Numbered from the stretch's first letter, positions 1 through 12,285 are shown. The stretch is 64,000 nucleotides of DNA from Populus alba (GCF_005239225.2 NC_133293.1:558001-622000), one strand, 5' to 3'. The notes: generated from the sequence alone by a model not told the origin. Translations and numbers: made by a program.

Positions 1-100
1 TCCTGCATCTTTTCGAGAGTTTCTTCCTTTCTTGATTGATACTGTTCCAGCCAATCCATCGAGCAGAGATGGAAAAAGCACCATTGCTCCGACAACCTTA
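1..100 (-). other. possible exon at window edge, unidentified
   Basis: Read on the minus strand, the first 100 bases are open in one frame from a possible acceptor AG near 99 to the window edge, giving a short hydrophobic-then-basic peptide that includes VVGAMVLFPSLLDGL. I do not recognise a family. The support is only the open frame, the AG and the more balanced base composition compared with the flanking DNA. It could equally be chance or a decayed gene end; the rest would lie outside the window. Confidence 0.2.
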
Positions 101-782
101 TCATGCAACAAATCTCTTTATTTAACTTCACTGTAACTAAATAACTTCTAAAAGCACCTAATGATATGTTCTTATGCACGTTCTTTAGATGCAAACTATC
201 TTAAGAAAGGTGAGTTAGAAGAAGATCAAATTCTCTATGATCATCCAAAAGTAAATATAAAAGAGAAGAAGAGAAGTAAGAGGAAATTAAACCTCGTAAA
301 CTATGCTCTTTAATTTGGTTCACAAAAGGAATGATCAGCTACTAGCCTGAAAGCTAAGACTTTAGCTTGACATCTCCTATCACCATCCAGTATCTGACGT
401 CACTCCGGCAACCCGAACCTGTATTGCTTGAATAATCAAAGGCTACTTGATGCTTATACTCCATTTAAATTTGTATATTCTTTGAACTTGCTAGTTCATA
501 CGTATGTGATTTTATAGCCTTACAGCAACTGTGAGCTGCTTAGGAAATGGCCACCATGCCATTGCTCCATGTCAAGGTCAAGTAATGGGCACCTCGGACA
601 TTTCATGGCTGATTTTTCTTGGGACACCTCCTTGAGGTGAAGACTTGCGTCATGGCCAGTTTGGACATCCTTTTAGTTCATGCATGTCTATTGCTGATTA
701 GATCAACAACATTAACATGCAATAGCTAGAATCAATTTTTTTTTTCCTTGATTTTTTTTTCTTTTATTCGACAAATGAGTTG
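101..782. other. non-coding flank, no gene seen
   Basis: I see no convincing coding frame, RNA gene or transposon end here. The stretch carries stop codons in all frames and ends in T-rich DNA just before the first LTR. Confidence 0.4.
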
Positions 783-1784
783 TGATGGATCATGGTTTCT
801 CAAATCAATCTCATTTAAGAGATAATGCGGAAAAATCATAACCCAAAATGAGACTATATCTTTTCGGGTGTCCAGCCCCACGACTGGATCCAAGCGCGAC
901 CACGCCTCTTTCCAATACTGGACTTGGCACAACCACACCCAACTCTACATTGGGCGAAGATGCGTCTATGCCCAGTCCCACAAGTGGGCCCAGGTGCGAC
1001 CACGCCCAGCTCTACTTTGGGCGAGGATGCGCCCACGCCTAGTCCCATGCTGGGTTCGGGGATGACTACGCCTAACTCTATATTGGGTGTGGATGCGTCC
1101 ACGCCCAACTATCTCTTGGGCTTGGGGCGTGAATTAAGCCCAATATCCCTTAGATTGGGTGTGAAGCTGAATAGTCACTTTACATTGAGCCCCTCATATC
1201 TTGAGCCTAAATTGATAATCATGATGCCCATCATAATACCATTAAATACAAACAAGCAGCCCATGCTTATATTAATTAGATGTAATAGCACGAGTAGTAG
1301 AATAATATTATTTTACTACTACAAGATTACATCTCTATCCCTCCTACGTTGCATAAAGCAAGTCAAGTCAAGTCAGGTGACACAGAAGGAAGCATGAATA
1401 GATAGGAAAAGTGAGGGGAGAAAAACCTTATACTCTAGGATAAAACACATTCATGGCTTCTTCTTCCTGAATTCTCCATCTTCTTCCCTCTCTTCTTCTC
1501 TATCTTCATAATAGCTTATTAATACTTCCATTAATATCTTTTGTTACATAAAAAATACCTAGTACTGACTTGATCTTCGAAGGGTCCTCCATCAACACCC
1601 TCGTGGGACTTTGTGCAGGTATTTATTCCAGAAAGAGCTAATATTCCCACAGAGAAAGATTTGCCCAAGTAAAAGCTTGCTTGGTCTTGAAGTGGAGGTC
1701 ATTGAATACATTATAAAGGATGTGGGGTGATTCCAATGAATAATTCACCTTAGAAGATTCCCTGTGATTTTTATAACCCTATCA
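783..1784 (+). repeat. 5' LTR of the Tat-type element
   Basis: This 1002-bp direct repeat matches 7944-8864 along its length, starting at TGATGGATCATGG and ending at ATAACCCTATCA just before the primer binding site. It is 81 bases longer than its partner, mainly because the 66-bp repeat block near 896-1130 differs between the two LTRs. Confidence 0.92.
896..1130 (+). repeat. 66-bp GC-rich tandem repeat inside the 5' LTR
   Basis: Related units begin at 931, 998 and 1064 (spacings 67 and 66), each built around GACCACGCCCAACTCTA followed by TTGGGCG. A partial unit begins near 896. CCCAA and TTGGG segments alternate, so each unit can pair with itself or with its neighbours. The block is far more GC-rich than the surroundings. 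Short open frames across it are by-products of the repeat, not genes. Confidence 0.8.
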
Positions 1785-1786
1785 GT

Positions 1787-1804
1787 TGGCGCCATCTATG
1801 GGAA
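1787..1804 (+). other. primer binding site of the Tat-type element
   Basis: TGGCGCCATCTATGGGA begins two bases after the 5' LTR. TGGCGCC starts are the usual tRNA-derived primer sites in plant Tat and Athila gypsy elements. I did not assign the exact tRNA. Confidence 0.75.
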
Positions 1805-2089
1805 CCTTACAAAAAGCTAATTACTTCTCTAGCAAGAAACTAAGCTTTGACTCGCGGTTCTATCTATTACACAACCATGGTAGATCTATTAAGAAGTGAG
1901 CATTCCTGCAGAAATCAAACTAACCACCGTGAGAGAGAAAAAGATCACCCCTCCCACCGTTCCATGCCGAATTCGTCCGGTTCATCCAGTCCACACTGGG
2001 AACAACATAGAAAAAGGGCTGAGGAGGTCTCAGAGCATCACCAACCTGCCCACCAATATCAGATGGAAGGCTCTCCACTATCCAATAGA

Positions 2090-3008
2090 GTTTAGGAAGC
2101 CAAAGTACCTAATGAGTATTTGTCCGCAAAGATAAGCTTAAACAAGTATGATGGACTCACAAACCCTTGAGAGCATATCCAAAATGTGAGGGGAAGCCTT
2201 GAGCTGGTCATCTATGGCAATGATATGATCTGTAAGATATTGCCCACCATCTTCAAGGGGAACATAAGGAGGTGGTATAATAACCTGAAGTCATGGTCAA
2301 TCTTGAGCTTCCAAGACCTATGTGCCAAGTTGGTGGCACGTTTCAACACCAGCATCCCCACGAAGAAAAGCTCCACTGAATTATTTGGGATTGTCCAAGG
2401 CGAGAAGGAGCCCACCCGGCCTATCTAAGGAGATTTAATGAAGACATGCTTTAGGTGGAGGACTTACTGGAGCCCATAGCCTGTGAGGCTTTGATCAAAT
2501 GAGTAAAAAATAAAGAGTTGTGGAAGTAACTCCACCCACAACGGAACAGAACTCTACTGAGGGTGAAGCGGATGATTGAGAGTCATAAAAGAGTGGAGGA
2601 AGCCTTGGCTGCTCGTAGAAGCTCCACTCATGTCCATAGAGGAGGCATTAATGATGAACCCCACAACAGGAATCGTTCCCTAGTCAGACGATAAGAGGTT
2701 AGGAAGAAAGGACCCCTTCGGGAACATCCTAATAAACTCAAAAGGGTCTATGGCCTTGTAAATGCAAATTACACTAACATCTATACAACTCTAAGAGTCC
2801 AAAACTTGCTTCAATATCCTTCTCCCTTAAAGCCCAATCCCAACCTCAAGTTCTTCAAGAAGTACTGCCAGTTTCATATGGAGAGGGGACATGAAACCAA
2901 GGATTATAACTCTATTAGAAAAGAAATAGAGAGGCTCTTGGCTCAAGGATACCTCAGACAGTTCTTAAAAAAATCATCTCAAGACGGGGATAAAGATGAA
3001 GTAAGATA
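2090..3008 (+). pseudogene. gag remnant (capsid and zinc knuckle) of Tat-type element
   Basis: Residues read between 2186 and 2428 resemble the retrotransposon capsid core (IFKGNIRRWYNNL, then SFQDLCAKLVARF). Around 2850-2920 a zinc-knuckle-like motif is seen as YCQFHMERGHETKDYN, where the last metal-binding cysteine is replaced by tyrosine. Stop codons near 2169, 2428 and in the 2430-2800 stretch break the frame. The product would package the RNA of the element; here it cannot be made intact. Confidence 0.8.
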
Positions 3009-3063
3009 GCAGGGACCAGCACTCCTTGAGATCCTAATCATACTAGGGGGCTCAGCAACCAAT

Positions 3064-6000
3064 GTGGGTGTTGCCAGAAATAAGAGGACAAGGGTGGGGG
3101 ATCAAGTTCTAATGGCAGCAAACCAAGAAAGGTTTTGGCATGAACCCATCACCTTCACCCCTATTGATGGACAGGGGATTGAATACCTACATGAAGATGC
3201 CTTGGTGATTTCCAATGTAATGGAAGGACACAGGGTTCATAGGATACTAGTGGATGGCAGCTCAGTGAACATCCTGTCAGCTGAGGCCATGATGAAGATG
3301 GGAATAGACGCCTCTAGAATGACTTCAGTACCCACACCCTTCATCAGGATAGAATGGACAACAGTGCACATGAAGGGAGCAGTGGGGTTGACTATCATTA
3401 TAGGGTTTGTACCTTGTTATGTAACTCTCCAATAGACCTTCATGGTTATTGATACCCACCTCCCATACAATGCCATCATCGGGAGGCCACTGCTCCATTA
3501 GCTCAGCGTAGTAGTCAGCACTAAATATCTGACCCTGAAATTCCTAACCAGTAAAGGAATAGCACCAGTGAAGGAAAATCTAGAAGTCTCAAGAGAGTGT
3601 GTTAACACATGCCAAAAGGGCAAGAAGGCCATGTTGATTGATCGTCTTGAAACCTATAAGAAGAAGCTCGAGGTCAGAACAGAGGCAGCTGAAGAGCTGG
3701 TTGAAGTTTGTTTGGGGCCTAGAGACAAGAAGGCCATGAAAGTAGCTTGCACCCTGAACAACTAATAGAAACAAGACCTCACGAAGCTGCTGGTTTCACA
3801 TAAAGGTAACTTTGCCTTCCGTCCAGAGGACATGCTAGGGATTAGCTTTGAAATAGCTTCACACCAGCTGAGTGTAAATCCTAGTTTTCCCCATGTATGT
3901 CAGAAAAAGAGAAGTGTGAAGGGGGACAAACAAAAGGCAATTGCTGAAGAGGTGGATAAGCTCATATCAGTAGGATTCATACGGGAGGTGACCTACCTTG
4001 AGTGGCTTGCCAACATTATGATGGTAAAGAAGGCCAATGATAAATGAAGAATATGTATGGATTTCACAGACTTGAATAAAACCTGCCTATGGGATAGCTA
4101 TCCACTCCCTGAGATAGATAAACTGGTGAATTCAACAGCGAGGTACGAGTTTCTTAGCTCCTTGAATTCAAACTTCGGGTATCATATCATATCCCCATGT
4201 ATCCAACTGATGAAGAAAAGACATCCTTTATAACCAAATGAGGGACCTACTGTTACAGAGTCATGCCTTTCGATTTGAAGAATGCAAGGGCATTACATAC
4301 CAGAGGATGGTTAACAAAGTGTTTAAGCATCAATTTGGCAGATCATGGAGGGATATGTAAATGATATGTTGGTGAAAAGTATGACCTTTGAACAACACTT
4401 GCAGGACCTCAAGGAAGTCTTCCAAGTATTGGAGGACCACAATATGAAGCTGAACCCCTCCAAGTGTGTGTTCGCCATCCTATAAGGGAAATTCTTGGGC
4501 TTTCTAGTCAGCCATAGAGGGATCACGCCTATTCTAGAGAAGATACAAGTACTATTAGGCATGACTCCCCCCAAGACAATGAAGGAAGTACAATGTCTCA
4601 CAGGGAGGTTAGCCGCTTTGAGCGGGTTCATAATTAAACTGGGGGTACAGAGTTTGCCATTTTTTAGAGTCTTAAGGAATGCCCCCAACTTCCAATGTAC
4701 ACCTGAATGTCATAAATCTCTTGAAGAACTAAAGATTTACCTGTCCTCCCTAAATGTTCTCTCTCAACCTAAAAAAGAAGAGACCATGTTCTTATACTTG
4801 GTGGTAGCAGACCGGGTTGTTAGTGCGACACTAGTCAGGGAGGAAAAAGGAGTATAACATCTAGTGTACTATGCTAACAAAGCACTACTAGATGCAGAAA
4901 CCCACCACCTAAGAGTAGAAAAAATGGTATTGGCACTAGTGACAGCTTCCCGTAAGTTGAGGGCCTACTTCCAAGCACACCAGGTGGTGGTGTTGACAGA
5001 CCAACCTCTAAGGCAGATTCTTCACAAACCGAACATGTCAAGATGACTAGTAAAATGGATAGTGGAACTAGAAGAATATGGATTGCAGTATGGGCCAAGG
5101 CCTACAATCAAAAGGCAAGCCTTGGCTGACTTTATAGCTGAATGTAGATTTGAAAAGGTCGCCACATAGGATCTTTCTCCCATTCCGAAGCTAGTAGACC
5201 TTGGGTCACCCGAGCAAATCTTCTCTCAAGATTGTTGACTCTATATGGATGGCAGCTCCACATAAGAAGGAAGTAGAGTGTGATCCTTTTTATTAGTCCA
5301 GAGGTGCAGGTTTACCAATATGGGCTCAGGTTTGGGTTCCTAACTACTAGCAATGTGGCCGAGTATGAGGCTATAATAGCAGGGTCTAGCAAAAACCCTG
5401 AAAGTGTATCCTCTACAGGTGCACAATGATTCCCAACTAATTGTAGGGTAATGCCAGGGAATCTATGAAGCTAGAGATTCGACCATGATATTGTATTCAT
5501 AAAAGGTCAAAGCCATCCTAGCTCAGAAAGGCAGGGTAGTCAAGATCGTTAGAGTGCCAGGGAGAAAAATACACAAGCTGGCTTTCTTTCTAAGCTAGCC
5601 AATGCTAACCCGACAGAGCTCCCCATTGATGTATAGATTGAAGTCCTGGACCATCCCAACATGGAAGAGAGCAGTACTATAGCCTTTCCAATTATGAGAG
5701 CTAATGATTGGAGAACACCGATCAAGGAATACCTACTCACGGGAATTGTGCCTCTAGGCAAACTAGAAGCCATTAAGCTGACCAAGAGAGCAACGAGTTA
5801 CCGTATGATTGATGGGGTCTTATATAGGAGATCCACATTACCACCGCTCCTTAAGTGCTTATCCTTAGAGAAAAGCATCTATGTTTTAATAGAGATGCAC
5901 GAGGGAGTCTATGGATTGCGTGCAGGCTTTAAAGCCTTGGCTACCTAGGTTACAAGAGCAGGCTTTTATTGGCCCACCATATTACAAGATTCTAGAGACC

Positions 6001-6942
6001 CGGTGAAGAAGTGTGATGAGTGTCAAAGATTTGCTTCAGTGTCAAGGCAACCTTCAGCTAAGATGACAACAATCCCTTCCCTTTGGCCTTTCTGCCAATA
6101 GGGAATGGATATTCTAAAACCCTTTCCTAAAGCAATTGGGAGAAGATAGTTTATCCTAATGGCCATGGACTACTTCACTAAATGGGTGGAAGCTGAAGTA
6201 TTGGATACATCACAGTTAACAAGGTAATCTCTTTTTTATGGAAGAATGTGATCTACCGATTTGGAGTACCCAAGATACTGATCACTAATAATGGAACCCA
6301 GTTCGACAACTAGAAGATGAGGGAACAATGTGAAAGGTTGTAGATTGACCACAAGTTCTCTTCGGTATCACACCCCTAGATGAATGGGTAAACTGAACTT
6401 ACCAATCAGGTCCTACTTAATGGTTTAAAAAAGAAGATAAAACATGCCAAGTCAGAATGAGCAGAGTTTTTGAATAAAATCTTGTGGGCCTACAGAACAA
6501 CAACAAAGAACTCAACGATGGAAACCCCTTTTCTCCTCACATATAGGACTAAAGCTATGATCCCAGTAGAGATTGGTTGCCCAGTGCTAGGTTATTGTAC
6601 TTCTCTCCTTAGAACAATGAGCAAGAACTCAGAATCAATCTCGACTTACTAAAAGAGTCCAAACTCGTAGTTGCTGTAAAGAATGAGGCCTCCAAACATA
6701 AGGCCACCCAATATCACAATGCTAAAGTGAAGAACAAGAGTTTCAAACAAGGGGATTTGGACCAAGAAAGCTGGAAGCCACGGGCAGTAGAGAGAGAGTG
6801 GAGGAAAACTAGCTCCAAAATAGGATGGTCTTTTTAAGGTGACAAGGGTTGTTAAAGCCAACACCTATCATCTACAAGACCCACAAGGCTCTGACCTTCC
6901 TCATGCATAGCATTCAAACCACCTTAATTTGTATCATTGTTA
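3064..6942 (+). pseudogene. pol remnant: protease, RT, RNase H, second RNase H, integrase
   Basis: Protease is visible near 3245-3290 (ILVDGSSVNIL). RT starts near 3790, with PEDMLGI and later MEGYVNDMLVKS near 4345-4380, where the catalytic YxDD has become YVND. RNase H spans about 4690-5130. A second, Tat-type RNase H-like segment is suggested by LYMDGSS near 5240. Integrase follows: its zinc finger near 5895-6040 keeps CDECQRF but has GLRAG where a histidine is expected, the core has MDYFTKWVEAE and then ITNNGTQF instead of TDNG near 6280, and the C-terminal part reads to about 6940. Multiple stops and frame changes separate these pieces. Lost catalytic aspartates and stops together show an old, dead copy. 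Confidence 0.88.
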
Positions 6943-7159
6943 AATATATAAATAAAGAATGCATATCTTTATCACTTGTGCTCTTATTTTATTCACATTC
7001 CTTTCTTAGGAATATTTCCTACCGATCCAATCGAGGTCACACACCCCTGTGGCGTCTGAGACCCACTACTCCAAAGTAGTAATAGGGCATCAATGCTTCT
7101 TTCTTTAGGGCGGCTGTCAGCACCCCCTCCCTTCCTTTTATCTAGCCTTTTCAGATGGA

Positions 7160-7644
7160 ATCAAGAGTGCTGAAGCGGCCTTATCAAGCTGACATAGTCT
7201 ATCCAACTCGGGTTGCAGACCCTATGTACAATTTGGGACCCATACCTCTCCTAAATAATATGAGTACCAGCCTTTACAACATCAAGAGTTCTGGGGTGGC
7301 CTTATCAGGCTCACACCATTTATTCAACTCAAGTTACACGCCATGTGTGTGATCCATGACCCACACCTATCCCGGATAGCACGGGTACCGACTTCTACAA
7401 CATCAAGAGTGTTGGGGTGGCCTTCTCAAGCTCACACTGTCTATCCAACAAGGATTTTGACACCCTGTGTGCAATCCAGGACCCACACGTCTCCTGGATA
7501 ACACGGGTACCCGCCTTTACAACATTAAGTGTGTTAAGGTGACCTTATCAAGCTCACACCGTCTATCCAACTCGGGTTACACACCCTGTGTGCGGTCTAG
7601 GACCCACACTTATCCCGGATAGCACGAGTACTAACATTTACAAT
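7160..7644 (+). repeat. 121-bp tandem repeat, four copies
   Basis: Units start at 7160, 7281, 7402 and 7524, and a fifth start at 7645 then diverges. Spacings are 121, 121, 122 and 121. Each unit runs from ATCAAGAGTG through a CTCACACCGTCTATCCAACT segment to GGGTACC and TTTACAAC. Copies differ by scattered substitutions. Confidence 0.88.
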
Positions 7645-7927
7645 ATCAAGAAAGCACTAAAACCAGCCCTCCTATAGCAACAATACTTCCTATTGTTCCA
7701 TACGGGGTTACACACCTTGGTGGCGTCTAAGGCCCACTTCTCCAAGACAATAGTGAGTGTCCAATATTCCTAAAAGGAAGAACTAGGAACAAATCTTGAA
7801 GCTTCAAATAATGAACTCTTTGGGAACACCATCCCCCATAATGAGGCCCTAACCAGGGTCACGATTCAATTAAGGTCAGTCCAAAATCTTTTTAGTCTTA
7901 AGTCTCCCTATTTCTCTAAAGATGAGC

Positions 7928-7943
7928 AGACTTGGGGGGCTAC
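7928..7943 (+). other. polypurine tract of the Tat-type element
   Basis: AGACTTGGGGGGCTAC directly precedes the 3' LTR start TGATGAG. This position and G-run fit the plus-strand priming site. Confidence 0.75.
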
Positions 7944-8864
7944 TGATGAGTCATGGTTTCTCAAATCAACCTCGTTTAAGAGATAACACTGGAAAATCAT
8001 AACAAAAAATAGGGTTATGTCTTTTTAGCTGTCCGGTCTCACAATCACGCCCAACTTTAAGTTAGGTGCGGATGCATCCATGCCCAATCCCACGCTGGGT
8101 TCGGGGGCGACCACGCCCAACTCTACGTTGGGCGAGGACGCGTCCATGCCCAATCCCATGTTGGGTCTGGGGGCGACCACACCTAGCTATCTCCTAGGCT
8201 TGAGGCATGAATTAAGCCCAACATCCTTTAGATTGGTTGTGAAGCTGAAGAGTCACTCTGCATCAAGCCCTCTATATCCTGAGCCTGAATTGATAATCAT
8301 GATGCCCATCATAATACCATTAAATACAAACAAGCAGCCCATGCTTATATTAATTAGATGTGATGGCACGAGCAATGGAATAATATTATTTTACTACTAC
8401 AAAATTACATCTATATCCCTCCTACGTTGCATAAAGCAAGTCAAGTTAGGTAATACTGAAGGAAGCATGAATAGGCAGGAAAAGTAGGGGGGAACCTTAT
8501 ACTCTGGGACAAAACACATTCATGGCTTCTTCTTCCTGAATTCTCCATCTTCTTCCTTCCCTTCTTCTCTATCTTCACAATAGCTTATTAATACTCCCAT
8601 TAATATCTTTTGTTACATAAAAAATACCTGATACTGACTTGATCTTCAGCGGGTCCCCCATCAAAACCCCCGGGAGACTTTGTGCAGGTATTTATTCCAG
8701 AAAGAGCTGATATTCCCTTAGAGAAAGATTTGCCCAAGGAAAAGCCTGTGTGGTCTTGTGTGGTCTTGAAGTGGAGGTCATTGAATACACCATAAAGGAT
8801 GTGGAGGTGATTCCAATGAATAATTCACCCCAGAAAATTCCCTGTGATTTTTATAACCCCATCA
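7944..8864 (+). repeat. 3' LTR of the Tat-type element
   Basis: This 921-bp copy aligns with 783-1784. Its own 66-bp repeat block has starts at 8043, 8109 and 8175. It ends ATAACCCCATCA and is followed by AGTTT, the second half of the target duplication. Confidence 0.92.
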
Positions 8865-9304
8865 AGTTTATATTTTTGATCAATTTGAGTATCCACATAC
8901 AAAAAATTATTCTTTTTCTTCGGTTAAAAATATTTCTAAGTGGAATCAAAGAGATTTAAAAAGATTATCTATATGGGTTTAGTAATAGAAAACAGTTCTC
9001 TATTTTCATTTTTTTTCTAGTTTTTATTTTTTTTATATAGAAAATCAAGAAACATGTTTGTTTGTGAAAATGATGACAAATTTTTTCACTGAAAAATTAA
9101 GAAATATATCAATATTATAACTCTTTTCATAAAAAATCAAAACCATAATTTATATTGCAGAATATTAATTTTATTTCATTCAAATTAAAAACTATCGTGG
9201 AATAATTATATTGTAAACTAAAAAATATTTTTTTATATAAGACTTGTAATAAAAAATAAATTTATGATACTGACTAAAATATAAGAACATAAAAATTAAT
9301 AATT
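8865..9304. other. AT-rich intergenic DNA, nothing recognised
   Basis: This stretch between the gypsy element and the CACTA element is A/T-rich with long homopolymers. No gene or repeat structure is visible. Confidence 0.5.
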
Positions 9305-9650
9305 CACTACCACATTTAATAGTTTTACCGACATAATTTTCTGTTGATATTCAAACTACCATTCCGTTGGCAAGAATTTTACTAACAGATTCATGGATGA
9401 AAATCATTCGTTGGTGAAAAAAATACCAATGGTCTTACAGATGAAAGATGCGTGCCAAAAATTTTTTTACTCACTTTAATATACCAATGGAATCATTATG
9501 TTGGTGATTGATAGTGGCATTTATTGTAATTTTATTTCAACCCTCTATAAAATACCAACAGAATTATTTTGTCGGTGATGTAACAGTGTTGTAGTGACAT
9601 ATGAAGTAAAATGTTTCAAACTCTATGGAAGATACTAGTGGATTGTGTCT
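9305..9650. repeat. left subterminal region of the CACTA element
   Basis: Behind the CACTA end the sequence repeatedly carries diverged ACCGAC, CCGTTGG, GTTGGTGA and ACCAATGG motifs. In this superfamily such subterminal repeats are the binding sites of the TNPA-type protein. The mirror region is at about 14640-14971. Confidence 0.6.
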
Positions 9651-9839
9651 GTCGTTATATCTGTCTATAATAATTAAAATATATATTTAAAAAAAAAATC
9701 TTTGGACAAAAAAATAAAATAATTAAAAAAATAAAATTGTATAAAATTCAAGTATGTAAAAATAAATTTGAATAATATAAAATCCAAATATTCATTACAA
9801 ATTTATATTTTCAAATAAAATTAAACTAGAATAATGGTG

Positions 9840-10690
9840 GCACTGGAGGAGGAGGAGGTTGGTTGCTCCTAGAACCAAATGGCCAAAAAAAGGGCGCGCA
9901 CACACCCATCTATGATCTCATATCCATGACCATGCAGCCGAGTTCTTCATAATCCGCTGAGAGTCGTTTATATTTTTTAGTGACATGGGTCGTATGTTCT
10001 TGCAAGGCCGCAAACTTCTGAGACTGGGTACTCGATATCGATTACGAGCTCCTAACAGTTAAGACACTATGGGCCATCCGCAAGTTCTCGGCCATAATAT
10101 TGGAGAGTCCGTATACCTAATTTATATCAAGTCCACTAGACAATCCTGCCTCCATCCACAAATCCAGATCAAAATTCAGGTGGGTTGAAGGATCATTCTC
10201 GTGTCTCTTCCTCAACCGACTGTTACATGTCTCCTGAAAATAAAAACTAAAATTATCAAATTCAATTCAAGAAAATAATAATTTACAAAATAAAATGGTT
10301 GAACGAATATACCATAAAATGTTGAGCGCAGTTGTCGATGAATTGTTGCATCCCTTTTTAGCGGTCTTAACTTCACACGTGTGTCTCCTTAAAAGCTCCA
10401 TTGGGCTTGGCTCACGTCTAAGAGTCATAGCCTGTAAGAAAACAATATTGCAAGTTAAATATATTTATAAATAAAAACAAATTAATTAAAAATAAACGTG
10501 ATTAAAATTAATTTTATCATCCGCTATGCATGCGAAACAAAAGGAACGGAGCTGCTAGTGTGTGTGGTAACCAAGTCGTGAATTTGTCGGCTCTAGTTCC
10601 CTGCACCGGACTGCAAGCGTCATTTGAAACGCTCGGATGCCTCATACTAAAAATCACGCAACCTACATGATAAAAATGTATTCTGTATGA
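9840..10690 (-). pseudogene. TNPA-like (Transposase_24 type) gene remnant of the CACTA element
   Basis: On the minus strand, 10235-9840 reads in one frame with three stops. It includes ETCNSRLRKRHENDPSTHLN, then VYGLSNIMAENLR, SSTQSQKFAALQEHTTHV, YKRLSADYEELG and a proline end PFFWPFGSRSNQPPPPPVPP. This order is characteristic of plant En/Spm TNPA-like proteins of the Transposase_24 family. Upstream pieces near 10435-10320 (REPSPMELLRRHTCEVK, then FIDNCAQHFMV after a frame change) and 10680-10520 fit preceding exons. The protein would bind subterminal repeats. Stops and frame changes show it is dead. Confidence 0.75.
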
Positions 10691-11594
10691 GTTAAAGACA
10701 ACTGAAATTTTAATATTTAAAATAAAAAATAATTATCATATTATTTTCATTGTTACCTAGTTGCAACATAATTCACTCAAAACTTCTTTGCAACATTGTC
10801 ATTTTCTCTATCCTATCCAAAATTACCCTTGCAATAACAATTTATAAAAAATAAATCAATAATCTAAATAAAGTAAATGAATTTACATAAAAAAATAGTT
10901 AAAATTTTAAGTTAACACTAATGTATCGACATGAGGTTTCCAATCAAGATATTTGAAAACCTAACTCCATTAAAACAATAAAATCTTCATTGATGATTTA
11001 AATACCGATGTTATTACATTGGTGACCTCAATGTTTGTAAACCTTAAAATCAATAAAATTAATGAAATATTAGTTGTTCATAAATTGTTAAACACAAACC
11101 AACTCAAAGCAAAACAAATTTACATTGAAAGGTCATCCTTCAAATGTGCCTCGTACTTATGGGTGAATGAATTCCGCTATGAAGGGACATTGCCTTTATG
11201 CTGTGGAACAACACTCGAAGATGCCACATCATGAGTCGACACAAGTGCCTCTTCTTGGTCGGCATCTAATGACATGTTGTCATCATCGCTGCTAAAAGAA
11301 CTAGTTGTGATCATGTGCTCACGACATACAATTGATTTTTCTCTACGCATTGACATAAATTTTAAAAATATTTACATAATTAATTTTGATTTAAAAAAAA
11401 AAATTCAGCAGCACCTCCTCTATGCTATAAACTACCCAGAATTTTCAATCCTACAAATATACAAAATATGTGTTACAAACCAGTTGATTTTATTTTATTT
11501 TTACCAACAATTTTGGATTATTCAATTTTATCTTATTTTCAAAGTGATAATATTTTTAATCCTAAATTGACAGGAATGTTTTATAATTAAATTT

Positions 11595-11941
11595 AATCCT
11601 ATATATTCAATTGACATTTATACTACAAATTTGACAATAACAATTAAAATTCAACAAAACAATAAAACAATATTGCAATGTAAACAATAAAATAGAAAAA
11701 ATATATATTTAATTCTATATATTCAATTAACATTTATACTACAAATTTATCAATAACAATTAAAATTCAACAAACACAATAAAACATTATTGCAATGTAG
11801 ACAATCAAATAGAAAAAAATAAATTAATCCTATGTATTCTATTAACATTTATACTATAAATTTAGCAATAAAAATTAAAATTCAACAAACACAATAAAAC
11901 ATTATTGCAATGTAGACAGTAAAATAGACAAAAAAAAAATA
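11595..11941. repeat. 115-bp AT-rich tandem repeat, three copies
   Basis: Units start at 11595, 11711 and 11826 (spacings 116 and 115). Each runs from AATCCTATATATTCAATT through CAATAACAATTAAAATTCAA to ATTGCAATGTAGACA. It lies inside the CACTA element between its two gene remnants. Confidence 0.8.
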
Positions 11942-12275
11942 CAAAAACAAATATAAGCTTTAGGAATGAAAAATGCTTACCTTAATGGTGTACTTAGTTT
12001 CAGATTTTATCTACATGTGATACAAAAAACAAAAATACATTGCTATTTAACAAAGAAAAAAAGATAAATAAGAAAAAAAATACATCAAAAAACTCACCAT
12101 ATATACCTGTTGATTGTGTTGAGAGGAAAAGCCTTATATTCTACTTGAAGATGTTGAGAAAGGAGAGGATTGAGAGAGTGAGAGTAGAGAGAATAGTGTG
12201 AGAATTGATAGAATTTTGAGAGAGTGAGAGTTTGTGAGAGAATTGAGAAAATGAAGTTTTGGTGTTCTCAATGGG

Positions 12276-12285
12276 TTTTTATACC
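12276..12285 (-). promoter_or_regulatory. possible TATA box upstream of the TNPA-like remnant
   Basis: On the minus strand GGTATAAAAA stands in otherwise GA/CT-rich DNA (12120-12260) upstream of the TNPA-like remnant, with ACCGAC-like motifs further upstream. It could be the old promoter of that gene; only the motif and the position support this. Confidence 0.3.

Larger units (their letters stand above)
6943..7943 (+). other. non-coding region before the 3' LTR
   Basis: About 1 kb between the integrase end and the polypurine tract has no coding similarity. It contains the 121-bp tandem repeat, and two related segments near 7037 and 7704 (CACACCCCTGTGGCGTCTGAG and a diverged copy) that bracket it. 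Long non-coding spacers with tandem repeats at this place are common in Tat elements. Confidence 0.7.
783..8864 (+). mobile_element. Ty3/gypsy LTR retrotransposon, Tat-type, full length but inactivated
   Basis: Two direct repeats (783-1784 and 7944-8864) start with TGATG and end with ATCA, so they are LTRs with TG...CA ends. The flanking 5 bases are AGTTG (778-782) and AGTTT (8865-8869), a target duplication with one difference. A primer binding site follows the left LTR and a G-run polypurine tract precedes the right one, so the element lies on the plus strand. The internal order is gag, protease, RT, RNase H, a second RNase H-like segment, and integrase. This is the Ty3/gypsy order, and the extra RNase H is typical of the Tat lineage. 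Every domain is broken by stops or frameshifts, so the copy cannot make its own proteins. It is about 8.1 kb including roughly 1 kb of non-coding DNA before the 3' LTR. Confidence 0.93.

Noticed and set aside
854..1397. Several overlapping frames near 850-1400
   Set aside because: All lie in the LTR and follow the 66-bp repeat; no protein similarity.
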